DNA from: Chloroflexota bacterium | GTDB lineage: Bacteria; Chloroflexota; Dehalococcoidia; GIF9; UBA5629 | NCBI GenBank assembly: GCA_016865855.1 | Contig: VGNX01000002.1 | Location: forward strand, 62,001 to 126,000 | Length of the DNA: 64,000 nt | Reading direction: 5' to 3' | Shown: piece by piece, positions 54,958 through 64,000 of the stretch | Layout: each line of letters begins with the position of its first letter | Numbering within the stretch: position 1 is the stretch's first letter | The notes under the pieces: model-generated | Told to the model about the DNA's origin: nothing | What the model saw: only the letters and a program-made list of their open reading frames with translations | Database searches by the model: none | Made by a program: the position numbers and the translations under genes

Positions 54958-55902
54958 GTGACAACTCGCATCATTTTTATGGGGACTCCGGAGTTTGCTG
55001 TTCCCAGTTTGGCGGCGTTACTTCATAGCTCTTACCAGGTAGTCGCTGTATATACTCAACCTGATAAGAAGGCCGGCCGGGGGCAGAGCGTTGCTTTCTC
55101 TCCTGTAAAGCAACTGGCGTTATCTCAGGAGCTTGAGGTGGTTCAGCCAGATAGCTTGAAAGTCGCTGGCACAGTTGAGAAGTTGGCTAGTTTTGCTCCT
55201 GACCTGATGGTGGTGGCAGCTTTTAGGCAGATTCTGCCGCCGGAGATATTGGCTTTACCAAAGTTTGGTTGCCTTAATGTTCATCCCTCTCTTCTCCCTC
55301 GATATCGAGGTGCCTCACCGATAGCCACGGCCATTTTACAAGGGGATGAAATTACGGGGGTCACCATTATGTTGCTGGACGTTGGTTTGGATAGCGGCCC
55401 TATTTTGAGCCAGAGGGAAGTTTCCATATCTGCTGATGATACTACTGGTTCACTCGCCGTTAAGCTAGCTCAAGCCGGGGCACAATTGCTTATGGAGACA
55501 TTGCCCTTGTGGATTGATGGGCGAATTCAGGCACAGCCTCAGGAGGAAAGCCGGGCCAGTTATAGTAAAGTCATAATTAAAGGCGATGGGGAGATGGACT
55601 GGCGACTTCCAGCTCTAGACTTATGGCGACGAGTCAGAGCCTTTGACCCCTGGCCGGGCTGCTACGCCTGGTGGCACGGTAAGCGGTTGAAGCTTGGTAA
55701 GGTCGTGCCGCTGTATGGCGAGAAGTCTGGAGAACCTGGTAAGGTGATAGCCTTGTCTCCGCCAGCGCCGGCGACAGTTGGAGTTGAAACTGGAGATGGA
55801 GTTCTAGGGCTGCTCAGGGTTCAATTGGAGGGAAAGAATGAAATGTCGGCAGAGGAGTTTGTGCGAGGACAACGGGATTTCATTGGCAGCAGTCTGTTTT
55901 GA
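54958..55902 (+). CDS. fmt: Methionyl-tRNA formyltransferase
   Basis: The 314-residue enzyme formylates initiator Met-tRNA using 10-formyltetrahydrofolate. It begins (M)TTRIIFMGTPEFAVPSL. The active-site region has NVHPSLLPRYRGASPI and TGVTIMLLDVGLDSGPIL. The C-terminal tRNA-binding OB domain is present. The GTG start has no ribosome site and coincides with the predicted transcript start. Confidence 0.95.
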   Translation: MTTRIIFMGTPEFAVPSLAALLHSSYQVVAVYTQPDKKAGRGQSVAFSPVKQLALSQELEVVQPDSLKVAGTVEKLASFAPDLMVVAAFRQILPPEILALPKFGCLNVHPSLLPRYRGASPIATAILQGDEITGVTIMLLDVGLDSGPILSQREVSISADDTTGSLAVKLAQAGAQLLMETLPLWIDGRIQAQPQEESRASYSKVIIKGDGEMDWRLPALDLWRRVRAFDPWPGCYAWWHGKRLKLGKVVPLYGEKSGEPGKVIALSPPAPATVGVETGDGVLGLLRVQLEGKNEMSAEEFVRGQRDFIGSSLF

Positions 55903-55957
55903 CTTTAATTTCTGTTTTGGCTAAAATTATAACTTACGTAAGGAGGGATGTAGGAAG

Positions 55958-56668
55958 ATGTTTTTCTTTGACCCGATGTGGTTTCTCATTATGCTGCCAC
56001 CCTTCATTTTCATGATTTACGCCCAGGTAAAGGTGAATTCAGCCTTCAAAAAGTATTCCAAGGTAGCTAATTCTCAACACGTCACTGGTGTTGAGGCAGC
56101 GGAAATTCTGCTACGGGCTAATGGCGTGAATAATGTCAGAGTTGAGGGAGTAAAAGGGAGGCTGGGTGACCATTATGACCCTAGCAAAAAGGTGTTACGC
56201 CTGTCTCCAGCAGTAGCTAATACCCCGTCTGTGGCTGCGTTGGGCATTGTTGCCCATGAGGTGGGGCATGCCGTTCAAGACCGGGTCGGCTATGCCTTTC
56301 TCAGGTTTCGCACCTCGCTAGTGCCGGCGGCTAGCTTGGGCAGTAATCTCGGCTTCATCTTTGTGATTCTAGGCTTCATTATCTATTTATTTAGCAGGGA
56401 TAGTGAATTTGCCCCTATGGTTGTCCTGGCAGGCATTATTCTGTTTGCCATGGCCGTGCTCTTCAGCCTGGTTACTTTGCCAGTGGAGTATAATGCTAGC
56501 AGCCGGGCGCGGCAGATGCTGCGAAGCACCGGGATGGTGTCGACTCAGGAATACAATGGTGCCAGCGCTGTTCTATCTGCTGCTGCCCTGACCTATGTGG
56601 CGGCTATGCTCCAGGCAGTAGCTCAGCTTTTCTACTTTGTGTTAATGTTCATGGGCATGCGAAGGTAG
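55958..56668 (+). CDS. YugP-type membrane zinc metallopeptidase
   Basis: The 236-residue protein has an N-terminal membrane segment (MWFLIMLPPFIFMIYA), the zinc site HEVGHAVQD at about 107-115, two central membrane segments and a C-terminal one. This is the Zn_peptidase_2 family layout. The substrate is unknown. An intrinsic terminator lies 27 nt after the stop. The ribosome site is AGGAGGGA. Confidence 0.9.
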   Translation: MFFFDPMWFLIMLPPFIFMIYAQVKVNSAFKKYSKVANSQHVTGVEAAEILLRANGVNNVRVEGVKGRLGDHYDPSKKVLRLSPAVANTPSVAALGIVAHEVGHAVQDRVGYAFLRFRTSLVPAASLGSNLGFIFVILGFIIYLFSRDSEFAPMVVLAGIILFAMAVLFSLVTLPVEYNASSRARQMLRSTGMVSTQEYNGASAVLSAAALTYVAAMLQAVAQLFYFVLMFMGMRR

Positions 56669-56694
56669 GGACTCTTTCTCTTTGCTTGTGCCAG

Positions 56695-56733
56695 CCCCCT
56701 GAGGAGGGAAGCCTTTCAGGGGGTTTATTATTT
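56695..56733 (+). terminator. Intrinsic terminator after the Zn-peptidase gene
   Basis: CCCCCTGA (56695-56702) pairs with TCAGGGGG (56716-56723) across a 13-nt loop and is followed by the T-rich TTTATTATTTG. The perfect eight-pair GC-rich stem plus T tract is a textbook intrinsic terminator. Confidence 0.8.
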
Positions 56734-56808
56734 GTGGAAGTTGCTAATTGAGAACTGTCCTGACTATAATTCTCTCTAAATAGGCTGACTTTGTGTGGAG
56801 TTTATATT

Positions 56809-57588
56809 TTGCCTGACGAAGCAGGTCCAGGCGGCTTTGCTAAGTTGCGGCAGATTATTGCCAAGTTGCATAGTCCGGAAGGTTGTCCCTGGGACAGGAA
56901 GCAGACCCACACCTCGTTAAAACCGTACTTGATTGAAGAGTGCTACGAGGTTTTGCAGGCAGTGGAGGAGGGGACTCCGCAGAAGCTCTGCGAGGAGCTG
57001 GGCGACCTTCTGCTTCAGATTATGCTTCATGCCCAAATCGCCGCCGAGGCTGGACAATTTGACATCGATGGTGTCGTCCGAGGCATTAGCAGCAAGCTGA
57101 TTCATCGTCATCCCCATGTCTTTGGTGGTCACGAAGTAAAAGATGCTGGAGAGGTGGAAATAAACTGGGAAGCTTTGAAGCGAGAGGAGCGGCAGGAAGG
57201 CGAATCGCTTCTATCTGGCGTACCTGAGCAGATGCCAGCTCTGGCCTATAGCCAGTCGATTCAGCGACGAGTGGCAGGGGTTGGCTTTGACTGGGAAGAG
57301 GTGGAAGGAATTATAGATAAGCTGGCTGAGGAGGTGGCAGAGCTCAAACAAGCCTCTAACCAGCAGGAAAGAGCCAAGGAGTTTGGCGATTTGCTTTTTA
57401 CTTTAGCCAACATTGCTCGCAGGTTAGAAGTGGATTCAGAGATGGCGCTTCGCTCGGCTAACCAGCGTTTTTGCCGTCGTTTCGCTTATATGGAAGAAGC
57501 TTGTTGCAATCGCGGTGTCAGCTTTGGCAGCTTATCTTTCGATGAGCAAAATGCCTTATGGGAAGAGGCCAAGCGCAAGATAAAATAA
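56809..57588 (+). CDS. mazG: Nucleoside triphosphate pyrophosphohydrolase MazG
   Basis: The protein has about 259 residues and two MazG domains. The first has [25 protein letters not shown] and [14 protein letters not shown], carrying the acidic metal ligands. The second has [11 protein letters not shown] and [14 protein letters not shown]. It cleaves non-canonical or excess NTPs. The start is uncertain: TTG 56809 has GTGGAG about 9 nt upstream, and another TTG at 56791 is in frame. Confidence 0.92.
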   Translation: MPDEAGPGGFAKLRQIIAKLHSPEGCPWDRKQTHTSLKPYLIEECYEVLQAVEEGTPQKLCEELGDLLLQIMLHAQIAAEAGQFDIDGVVRGISSKLIHRHPHVFGGHEVKDAGEVEINWEALKREERQEGESLLSGVPEQMPALAYSQSIQRRVAGVGFDWEEVEGIIDKLAEEVAELKQASNQQERAKEFGDLLFTLANIARRLEVDSEMALRSANQRFCRRFAYMEEACCNRGVSFGSLSFDEQNALWEEAKRKIK

Positions 57589-57590
57589 AC

Positions 57591-57667
57591 TGGTCGGGGC
57601 GAGAGGGTTCGAACCTCCGACCTCAGCGTCCCGAACGCTGCGCGCTACCAGGCTGCGCTACGCCCCG
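57591..57667 (-). tRNA. tRNA-Pro (anticodon CGG)
   Basis: On the minus strand the acceptor CGGGGCG pairs with CGCCCCG, followed by discriminator A and an encoded CCA. The anticodon stem CAGCG/CGCTG encloses the loop TTCGGGA, giving anticodon CGG. The T arm GGAGG-TTCGAAC-CCTCT is standard. It ends 3 nt from the mazG stop, on the other strand. Confidence 0.95.
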
Positions 57668-57731
57668 ACATCACTTATTATAAGCGGCTTTAACTTCTGG
57701 GGCAAGAATTGTAAACTATGGGTGTCTATTC

Positions 57732-57780
57732 TGTCACCCTGAACGAAGTGAAGGGTCTAGATTCTTCGCTCAGAATGACA
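57732..57780. repeat. Dispersed repeat, family B copy
   Basis: CTGTCACCCTGAACGAAG at one end faces CTTCGCTCAGAATGACA at the other, so the element can fold into a long hairpin. It lies between the tRNA and apgM. Confidence 0.72.
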
Positions 57781-57817
57781 TGTTAATATTTAGTGAACGA
57801 CTCTGAAACTGGGGCAA

Positions 57818-59005
57818 ATGAAGTATTGCGTTCTTATAATTGATGGTGCTGCCGGCTGGGCACTGCCAGAGCGTGGTGGTAAGACTTGCCTTGAGTTGGC
57901 CCATATCCCAAATCTGGATGCTATGGCACGGGAAGGGTTTGTTGGTCTGGTTCGCACTGTGCCGCAGGGGATGGAGCCAAGCAGCGCCTGCGCCTGTATG
58001 TCGGTGCTTGGCTATGACCCAAAGGTCTATTACCGGGGAAGGAGCGCTATTGAGGCTAAGAGTATGGGCATTCCTATCGCTGATGACGAGGTCGTTTTCC
58101 GGTGCAATTTAGTCGCCGTTCGTGACGGCAAGATGTGGAGCTATAGCTCGGGACACATCAGCACTGACGAAGCCCATACCCTTATCGCTACTCTAAATGA
58201 GAGACTTGGCAGCGACGAAATACATTTCTATCCCGGCGTTCGATATCGGCATATATGCAAGATAAAGGGGCGGGAGGACACACTTCTGGCTACCTGCACT
58301 CCACCGCATGACATCCCGGACAAGCCCATCGCTGAGTTTCTCCCCCAAGGCCCCGGGAGTGACCTTTTACGACAGCTTATGGCGAGTTCTGAGGCGGTGC
58401 TTAAGAAGCATCCGGTGAATATAGAACGATGGGCTCGAGGTGATATACCGGCGACGATGGTCTGGCTATTCTGGGGCAGCGGCAGAATACCTGAGATGCC
58501 GTCCTTTAAGCAAGTCTATGGGCTTGAAGCCGCTATGAATTCTGGCGTCGACCTTCTCCGGGGCTTGGCCCGAATGGCGGAGATGGAAGTACTGGATATT
58601 TCAGGCGTCACTGATGGCTTGGATAATGATTACGCTGCCCAAGCGGCTGGGGCTTTGAAGGCGCTGGAGAAGTATGAGCTGGTTGCCATCCACATTGAAG
58701 CACCGGATGAGGCGGCTCATGCTGGTTCGATTGATGATAAGGTAGAGGCCATCCAGAGAGTGGATAAGGAGGTTGTCAGCCGGATACGCTCCTGGAATCC
58801 GGAGGCACTTCGAGTTTTAGTCTTGCCTGACCATCCAACACCGATAAAAATTCAAACTCATACTGATGAGCCGGTTCCATTTGTGCTCTGGGGCCCTGGA
58901 TTTGCGTCTAACGGGGCAAAAAGGTTCACCGAGGCGGAGGCTAAAAGCGCTGGCATTTTTATTGAAGACGGGTGTAATATTATGACTAAACTGACACGTG
59001 TATAG
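57818..59005 (+). CDS. apgM: 2,3-bisphosphoglycerate-independent phosphoglycerate mutase, archaeal type
   Basis: The 395-residue alkaline-phosphatase-superfamily enzyme interconverts 3- and 2-phosphoglycerate. It has the N-terminal IIDGAAGWALPE metal site, PSSACACMSVLGYDP with the catalytic serine, and RGRSAIEA. Late metal ligands lie in VAIHIEAPDEAAHAG and VLPDHPTPI. The 395-residue length fits the archaeal aPGAM form rather than the 500-residue GpmI. Confidence 0.93.
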   Translation: MKYCVLIIDGAAGWALPERGGKTCLELAHIPNLDAMAREGFVGLVRTVPQGMEPSSACACMSVLGYDPKVYYRGRSAIEAKSMGIPIADDEVVFRCNLVAVRDGKMWSYSSGHISTDEAHTLIATLNERLGSDEIHFYPGVRYRHICKIKGREDTLLATCTPPHDIPDKPIAEFLPQGPGSDLLRQLMASSEAVLKKHPVNIERWARGDIPATMVWLFWGSGRIPEMPSFKQVYGLEAAMNSGVDLLRGLARMAEMEVLDISGVTDGLDNDYAAQAAGALKALEKYELVAIHIEAPDEAAHAGSIDDKVEAIQRVDKEVVSRIRSWNPEALRVLVLPDHPTPIKIQTHTDEPVPFVLWGPGFASNGAKRFTEAEAKSAGIFIEDGCNIMTKLTRV

Positions 59006-59053
59006 GCAAGTGGAAACCGCTTTCCAGATGGTTTAGAATAGGCAGGAGAAGAA

Positions 59054-60277
59054 ATGGCACTAATAGTCCAGAAGTATGGTGGTAGCTCGGTGGCTGATGC
59101 CGAGAAGATTAAGAATGCGGCTCGGCGCATAGTTGAAACCAAGGAGAAAGGTAACGAGGTAGTTGTGGTTGTCTCAGCTATGGGTGATACTACTGATGAA
59201 CTTATTCAGCTAGCCAAGCAAGTCAATCCTAAGCCTCAGGAACGGGAGCTTGATGTCTTATTGTCCACTGGCGAGATAGTTTCCAGTACTCTCTTGGCTA
59301 TGGCCTTGCACAACTTAGGCTATAAGGCGGTGAGTTTGAGTGGTTCTCAGGCAGGCATTGAGACTGATACTACCTACAGCAAGGCTCGCATTCTGCATGT
59401 TGAACCCAAACGACTTGTTGAAGAGCTGGAGAAAGGCAATGTTGTTATTGTAGCTGGGTTTCAGGGGATAACTAAGGATATGGACATTACTACCTTGGGT
59501 CGAGGTGGCTCGGATACCACGGCGGTAGCTTTGGCGGCTGCGCTAAAGGCTCAGATATGTCAGATCTACACAGATGTTGAAGGTGTGTTTACTGCTGACC
59601 CTCGCCTTGTGCCTGAAGCCCGAAAGCTGAAGGAAATCGGCTATGAGGAAATGCTGGAACTGGCGACCTTGGGTGCCAAAGTGATGCACCCTCGGTCGGT
59701 GGAGTTGGGCCAAGTTTACAATATGCCAATACTGGTGGCTTCCAGCTTCAGTGATAAGTCTGGTACTATTATTCATGGAGGGATTTCGATGGAAGTAAGA
59801 AACAAAGTGCGGGGTATTGCTCATGACCTTAATGTGGCTAAGGTTACTGTGGTCGGTGTTCCTGACCGGCCGGGGATAGCTTCAGCAATCTTTGAACCAC
59901 TAACTAAAGCAAATATAAGCGTAGATACTATCGTTCAAAATGCCAGTATTGACAATATTACTGACTTAACCTTTACCGTGGCTAGAGGTGATTTAGATAA
60001 AGCAATGTCTCTGGTAGAACCGGTGGCTAAGTCTATCGGGGCTAAGAAATGTGTCAGCGATTCGACTCTAGCCAAGGTTAGTGTTGTTGGCACCGGGATG
60101 GTGAATACGCCGGGCTATGCGGCTAATATGTTTCGGGCTCTTTACGAACAGGGCATCAATATCCAGCTAATTACCACTTCTGAAATAAGAATAACCTGTA
60201 TTATTGGTGAGGATAGGGTAAAGGACGCCGTTAAGGCGCTACATAAGGCTTTTGAACTAGAGCGAGACGTGATTTAA
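59054..60277 (+). CDS. lysC: Aspartate kinase
   Basis: The 407-residue enzyme makes aspartyl phosphate for Lys, Thr and Met synthesis. The N-terminal kinase domain has [26 protein letters not shown] and [16 protein letters not shown]. Two ACT domains fill the C-terminal third ([36 protein letters not shown]) and should bind feedback inhibitors. The ribosome site is CAGGAGAAG. It converges with the NifU-like gene, leaving a 2-nt gap. Confidence 0.96.
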   Translation: MALIVQKYGGSSVADAEKIKNAARRIVETKEKGNEVVVVVSAMGDTTDELIQLAKQVNPKPQERELDVLLSTGEIVSSTLLAMALHNLGYKAVSLSGSQAGIETDTTYSKARILHVEPKRLVEELEKGNVVIVAGFQGITKDMDITTLGRGGSDTTAVALAAALKAQICQIYTDVEGVFTADPRLVPEARKLKEIGYEEMLELATLGAKVMHPRSVELGQVYNMPILVASSFSDKSGTIIHGGISMEVRNKVRGIAHDLNVAKVTVVGVPDRPGIASAIFEPLTKANISVDTIVQNASIDNITDLTFTVARGDLDKAMSLVEPVAKSIGAKKCVSDSTLAKVSVVGTGMVNTPGYAANMFRALYEQGINIQLITTSEIRITCIIGEDRVKDAVKALHKAFELERDVI

Positions 60278-60279
60278 CG

Positions 60280-60498
60280 CTACACAGCGACAACTTCTTT
60301 TATACCGGATATTTCTTGTTTCAGTATCCGCTCGATGCCGTTCTTCAGGGTCATGGTTGACATTGGGCAACCAGCGCAGGCCCCCTTAAGTCTCAGGCTG
60401 ACTATGCCTTCTTTAACGTCAACTAATTCTACATCTCCCCCGTCGGCTTGAAGACTCGGTCTGATGTTGTTTAAGACTTCTTCTACTTTGGCTCTCAC
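60280..60498 (-). CDS. NifU-like Fe-S scaffold (C-terminal domain type)
   Basis: The protein has about 72 residues with VLNNIRPSLQADGGDVELVD and GACAGCPMSTMTLKNGIE. The CxxC pair assembles a transient Fe-S cluster for delivery to clients. GTG 60498 was chosen for its GAGGGAG site; the open frame extends to 60549. Confidence 0.9.
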   Translation of the reverse strand: MRAKVEEVLNNIRPSLQADGGDVELVDVKEGIVSLRLKGACAGCPMSTMTLKNGIERILKQEISGIKEVVAV

Positions 60499-60598
60499 AA
60501 GTTCTCCCTCTTGCTTTCGCTCATATTCACTGTGGTAGTAAGCTAACATAATCAGCCTGTTTTGTCAAAATAATTGTTGGGAGAGTGTTTATTAACCT

Positions 60599-60659
60599 GT
60601 CACTCTGAGCGAAGCGAAGAGTCTGGGAAATTTCTTCGCCCGTAGGGCTCAGAATGACA
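60599..60659. repeat. Dispersed repeat, family B copy
   Basis: TGTCACTCTGAGCGAAGCGA at one end faces TAGGGCTCAGAATGACA at the other. It sits in the divergent gap between the NifU-like and TPR genes. A TTGACA at 60704 lies in the same gap, but no convincing -10 is at the right distance. Confidence 0.72.
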
Positions 60660-60785
60660 AAAAGAATTGCTAAACGATCTCTTGTTGGTTCAGCTTGAGA
60701 TACTTGACATTGTCCGCTTTTTTTGCCACAGTGACTGCGGTAAAATAATAAGGTTATACTGAAGAGGTAACACAGGGGGTAAGGA

Positions 60786-61622
60786 ATGCCCGACCGTGAA
60801 GAAGATAAGGCTAGATTGAGACGAAAAGCGAGTCAAGAAGCTATTTCCTTGGCTATGCAGAGTCGGTGGCAGGAAGCAGTAACTGTCAATCAGAGCATAC
60901 TAGAACTTTTCCCCACCGATATTGATGCCTACAACCGGTTAGGTAGAGCATTTATGGAATTGGGCGAATTTGCCAAAGCCAAAGAGGCCTACAGTCGAGG
61001 TTTAGAGCTTGACCCAAATAATGCTATCGCCCAGAAGAACCTCCAGCGGCTGTGTTTATTGCCGGATTCCAAGGTTAAAGTAAAAGAGGAACGCCGTGAG
61101 GTCGCCCCAGACCTTTTCATCGGCGAAATGGGAAAAGCTGGGGTGGTAAATCTCCAAAACCTGGCACCTGGAGAGGTATTAGCCAGGATGGCTACCGGTA
61201 ACCAAGTTGATTTGAAGGTGATGGGGCAACGGCTTATCATAGAAAACGAGCAAGGAGAATACCTTGGGCTAGTTGAGCCACCTCATGGTTTTCGCCTAGC
61301 TAGATTGATAGAGGGTGGCAATAAGTACACTGCGGCTATCGTTAATATTGATAATGATACTGCAAGGGTAATCATTCGGGAGGTATTTCAGCACCCAAAC
61401 CAAATTGGGCGACCTTCTTTTCCAGTTAGGGCTGTCGAAGGTTTTCAACCTCATGTTAAAGATACGCTGCTTAGACACGAGGCTGTGGGAGAGGAAGCCT
61501 TGGAGGAGGGGGAGGAAGTCGAACTAGAAGAGGGTGAACTCATACCCGAAGGCTTCTCCATATTTGAGGGAGTGCCCCCTGATGAGGAAACGATGATAGA
61601 AGAAGAGTTCACGGAGGAGTAG
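60786..61622 (+). CDS. TPR-repeat protein with acidic tail
   Basis: The 278-residue protein has about two TPR units at residues 15-85 (AISLAMQSRWQEAVTVNQSI, AFMELGEFAKAKEAYSRGLE). A beta-rich middle region follows (VDLKVMGQRLIIENEQGEYL). The last 50 residues are strongly acidic (EEALEEGEEVELEEGE, EEEFTEE). The function is unknown; a scaffolding role is likely. gyrA follows after 43 nt. Confidence 0.8.
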   Translation: MPDREEDKARLRRKASQEAISLAMQSRWQEAVTVNQSILELFPTDIDAYNRLGRAFMELGEFAKAKEAYSRGLELDPNNAIAQKNLQRLCLLPDSKVKVKEERREVAPDLFIGEMGKAGVVNLQNLAPGEVLARMATGNQVDLKVMGQRLIIENEQGEYLGLVEPPHGFRLARLIEGGNKYTAAIVNIDNDTARVIIREVFQHPNQIGRPSFPVRAVEGFQPHVKDTLLRHEAVGEEALEEGEEVELEEGELIPEGFSIFEGVPPDEETMIEEEFTEE

Positions 61623-61665
61623 TTAATTGCCTCTGAAGCGAGCGAATCTTTCAGGAGATGACTAA

Positions 61666-64000
61666 ATGGAAGTTGGAGTAGTCAAGCCAGTTATCATTGA
61701 AGAGGAGATGAAGAGCTCCTACCTTGACTATGCTATGAGCGTCATAGTTTCTCGAGCCCTGCCCGATGTGCGCGATGGTTTGAAGCCGGTACATCGGCGC
61801 ATTCTCTATGCTATGGATGGGCTGGGTCTTCGTCATACCAGTTCCCATAAAAAGAGCGCTCGCATAGTCGGTGAGGTTCTTGGTAAGTATCATCCTCACG
61901 GAGATGCCCCGGTATATGAAGCTATGGTCAGAATGGCGCAAGATTTTTCTATGAGGTATAGGCTTGTTGATGGGCAGGGCAATTTTGGCAGTATGGATGA
62001 TGACCCACCAGCAGCTATGCGTTATACCGAAGCTCGCCTGGCGAAAATTGCCGAGGAAATGCTGGTTGATATTGATAAAGGTACCGTTGATTTCATGCCT
62101 AATTTCGATGATAGTTTAAAGGAGCCAACGGTTTTACCAGCCAGATTACCTAATCTGCTGGTGAATGGCTCATCGGGTATTGCTGTCGGTATGGCTACCA
62201 ATATCCCACCTCATAACTTAAGTGAGGTATGCGGTGCTATTAGCCATCTTGTAGATAACCCTGAGGCTGATGTAGATGATTTGATGAAGATTGTAAAGGG
62301 CCCTGATTTTCCCACCGGAGGCATTATTCTGGGTCGGGAGGGTATTAAGAGCGCTTATGCCAATGGACAAGGCAAGGTTGTGATTCGAGCTAAGGTCACT
62401 GAGGAAAGCCTTAAAGGCGGACGTCATCAGTTGGTCATAACCGAGCTTCCTTATCAAACTAATAAAGCTGCTTTGGTGGAGAGAATAGCTGAACTGGCCA
62501 GAGAGAGAAGGATCGAGGGGATAAGTGAGGTTCGTGATGAATCGGACCGCCACGGTATGAGGGTAGTTATAGGGCTGAGAAAGGATGCTCAACCTATCAA
62601 GGTGTCCAACAATCTCTACAAGTATACATCTATGCAATCGTCTTTCTTTATTAACATGCTGGCTCTGGTTGATAGGCAGCCTCGGGTTATTAATCTTAAG
62701 GAAGCCTTGGCTTGCTACATAGATTTTCGTCGGGAGGTTATTACTCGCCGTTCCCAGTTTGACCTCCAGAAGGCGAAAGACCGGGCCCATATCCTGGAAG
62801 GCTTCAGAATTGCCCTTGACCGCCTGGATGAGGTTATTCAGACCATCCGAAAGGCGGAGACCGCCGATTCAGCTCGAACCAACTTGATGAATAATTTCGG
62901 CCTGTCTCAAGTTCAGGCGCAGGCGATTCTTGATATGCAGCTACGTCGGTTGGCACGGCTGGAGCAGAAGAAAATAGTCGATGAGTATAGCGAGGTGGTT
63001 AAGAACATCGCTTATCTTGAAGACCTTTTGGCAAATCCGAAGAAAATACTCTTCCTGATTCAGCAGGATGTCACGGAGCTCAAGAAAGGGCATGGTGACG
63101 GTCGCCGTACTTCGATTAAGCGGGAGGAGGCTGAGGAGTTTCAGGACGAGGACCTTATCCCCCATCAGGATGTAGTGATTACGCTGAGCGAACAGGGGTA
63201 CATAAAGAGAATACCGGCTACAACTTATCATAAGCAGCATAGAGGAGGTCGAGGTAAAACCGGGATGGTGACTCGGGAAACTGATATGGTAAAGCACCTC
63301 GTGGTAGCAGACACTCACGATAACTTGCTACTGTTTACCAATAGGGGTAAAGTTTACCGGCTTAGATGCTATGACATCCCTCAGGATTTGTCGCGAGCGA
63401 CGAAAGGGACAGCGATGGCGAATTTATTGTCCGTTGACCCCAAGGAGCAGATAACCGCTTTGGTGGTGGTAAAGGACTTTACCCCTGGCGTGTTTATGGT
63501 TATGGCCACTTCAAGAGGGATAGTTAAGAAGACCAGCTTTGATAATTTCGCTTCGGTCAGAAGCAGCGGGCTTATTGCTATGAAACTTCGTGGTGATGAA
63601 GAGTTGGTCGCAGCTGAGGTGGTGACCCAAAAAGATGAAGTCATTTTAGTAACTCAAAACGGGCAAGGTATCAGGTTTGCTGTAAAGGGCTTGCGAGCTG
63701 CCTCTCGGACTAGTGGCGGCGTGCATGGCATCAGGCTCAGCCCTGGTGACCACCTGGTGGCGATGGGCACCGTCTTTCGGGAGGCTCACCTGCTTACGGT
63801 TACGGAAAATGGCTTCGGCAAGCGTAGCCGTGTGCGGAACTTCCCTCTCTACTCTCGGGGTGGCAAGGGGGTAATCGCTCATCGGGTTAATGAAAAAACG
63901 GGCAAGGTTATTGCAGCTAAGCTCGTCCCGCCAAATCAGCACGTTATTATTATTTCAGCTAAGGGTATCGTCATCCGTATCCCTGTTGATGAAGAGGTTT
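61666..64000 (+). CDS. gyrA: DNA gyrase subunit A, 3' partial
   Basis: The first 778 codons are present and the frame is open to the window edge. The N-terminus is typical ([21 protein letters not shown]). The DNA-cleaving tyrosine is Tyr120 in RYTEAR. The quinolone region reads [10 protein letters not shown], with Ala, Pro and Glu at the positions equal to E. coli 83, 84 and 87. The C-terminal DNA-wrapping domain includes the gyrase box-like HRGGRGKTG. The ribosome site AGGAG lies at 61652-61656. Confidence 0.97.
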   Translation, partial: MEVGVVKPVIIEEEMKSSYLDYAMSVIVSRALPDVRDGLKPVHRRILYAMDGLGLRHTSSHKKSARIVGEVLGKYHPHGDAPVYEAMVRMAQDFSMRYRLVDGQGNFGSMDDDPPAAMRYTEARLAKIAEEMLVDIDKGTVDFMPNFDDSLKEPTVLPARLPNLLVNGSSGIAVGMATNIPPHNLSEVCGAISHLVDNPEADVDDLMKIVKGPDFPTGGIILGREGIKSAYANGQGKVVIRAKVTEESLKGGRHQLVITELPYQTNKAALVERIAELARERRIEGISEVRDESDRHGMRVVIGLRKDAQPIKVSNNLYKYTSMQSSFFINMLALVDRQPRVINLKEALACYIDFRREVITRRSQFDLQKAKDRAHILEGFRIALDRLDEVIQTIRKAETADSARTNLMNNFGLSQVQAQAILDMQLRRLARLEQKKIVDEYSEVVKNIAYLEDLLANPKKILFLIQQDVTELKKGHGDGRRTSIKREEAEEFQDEDLIPHQDVVITLSEQGYIKRIPATTYHKQHRGGRGKTGMVTRETDMVKHLVVADTHDNLLLFTNRGKVYRLRCYDIPQDLSRATKGTAMANLLSVDPKEQITALVVVKDFTPGVFMVMATSRGIVKKTSFDNFASVRSSGLIAMKLRGDEELVAAEVVTQKDEVILVTQNGQGIRFAVKGLRAASRTSGGVHGIRLSPGDHLVAMGTVFREAHLLTVTENGFGKRSRVRNFPLYSRGGKGVIAHRVNEKTGKVIAAKLVPPNQHVIIISAKGIVIRIPVDEEV

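Overview
The window looks like a chromosomal segment from an uncultured Chloroflexota bacterium of the class Dehalococcoidia. This is an inference from gene content, because the window holds no rRNA. The support is a short core-type methionine synthase, several enzymes of 'archaeal' type (bifunctional phosphoglucose/phosphomannose isomerase, ApgM phosphoglycerate mutase, a thiolase paired with a DUF35 protein, archaemetzincin, THEP1-type NTPase), and many Fe-S and CooC-like proteins beside ordinary bacterial housekeeping genes. Coding density is high. Intergenic gaps on the left and right flanks carry families of dispersed palindromic repeats.

Layout. 1-16648 (+) holds S-adenosylmethionine cycle genes (core MetE, AhcY, MetK) among a thiolase/DUF35 pair, an aminotransferase, a DUF6206-like protein, sugar-phosphate enzymes and an alkylsulfatase. 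16718-20148 (+) is a selenium/sulfur metabolism cluster: YedF-like DsrE protein, YedE transporter, TusA-like carrier, class V aminotransferase, DUF3343 protein, then a broken second copy of the yedF 3' end. The yedE leader looks like an attenuator with tiny ORFs. 20225-39964 (-) is one long str-S10-spc-alpha ribosomal superoperon running from rpsL to rpsI. It includes two genes easily missed for size: rpmJ and a 31-residue bS22/Cox24-family gene between rplW and rplB. 40319-44900 is an accessory patch that looks like a small defence island: a HEPN-STAND-TPR gene broken by an amber codon, an XRE regulator with matching operators at two divergent promoters, an unknown gene, and a membrane-anchored dCTP deaminase-fold protein.

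45023-49377 is a divergent Fe-S/CooC cluster with two paralogous cysteine-rich ferredoxin-like proteins. 49599-64000 is an origin-proximal housekeeping region: gyrB, nadD, obg, a probable oriC with three evenly spaced DnaA-box-like 9-mers, dnaA, fmt, a Zn-peptidase, mazG, tRNA-Pro(CGG), apgM, lysC, a NifU-like gene, a TPR protein and gyrA, which runs off the end.

How the parts work together. MetK, AhcY and core MetE form a SAM regeneration cycle. The 16.7-20.1 kb genes are the usual partners for moving selenium or reactive sulfur as a cluster. The ribosomal block is transcribed from a promoter before rpsL, with a second clear promoter before rpmJ that can uncouple the alpha operon. The most interesting stretches are the yedE leader, the 40-45 kb island and the CooC/ferredoxin cluster.
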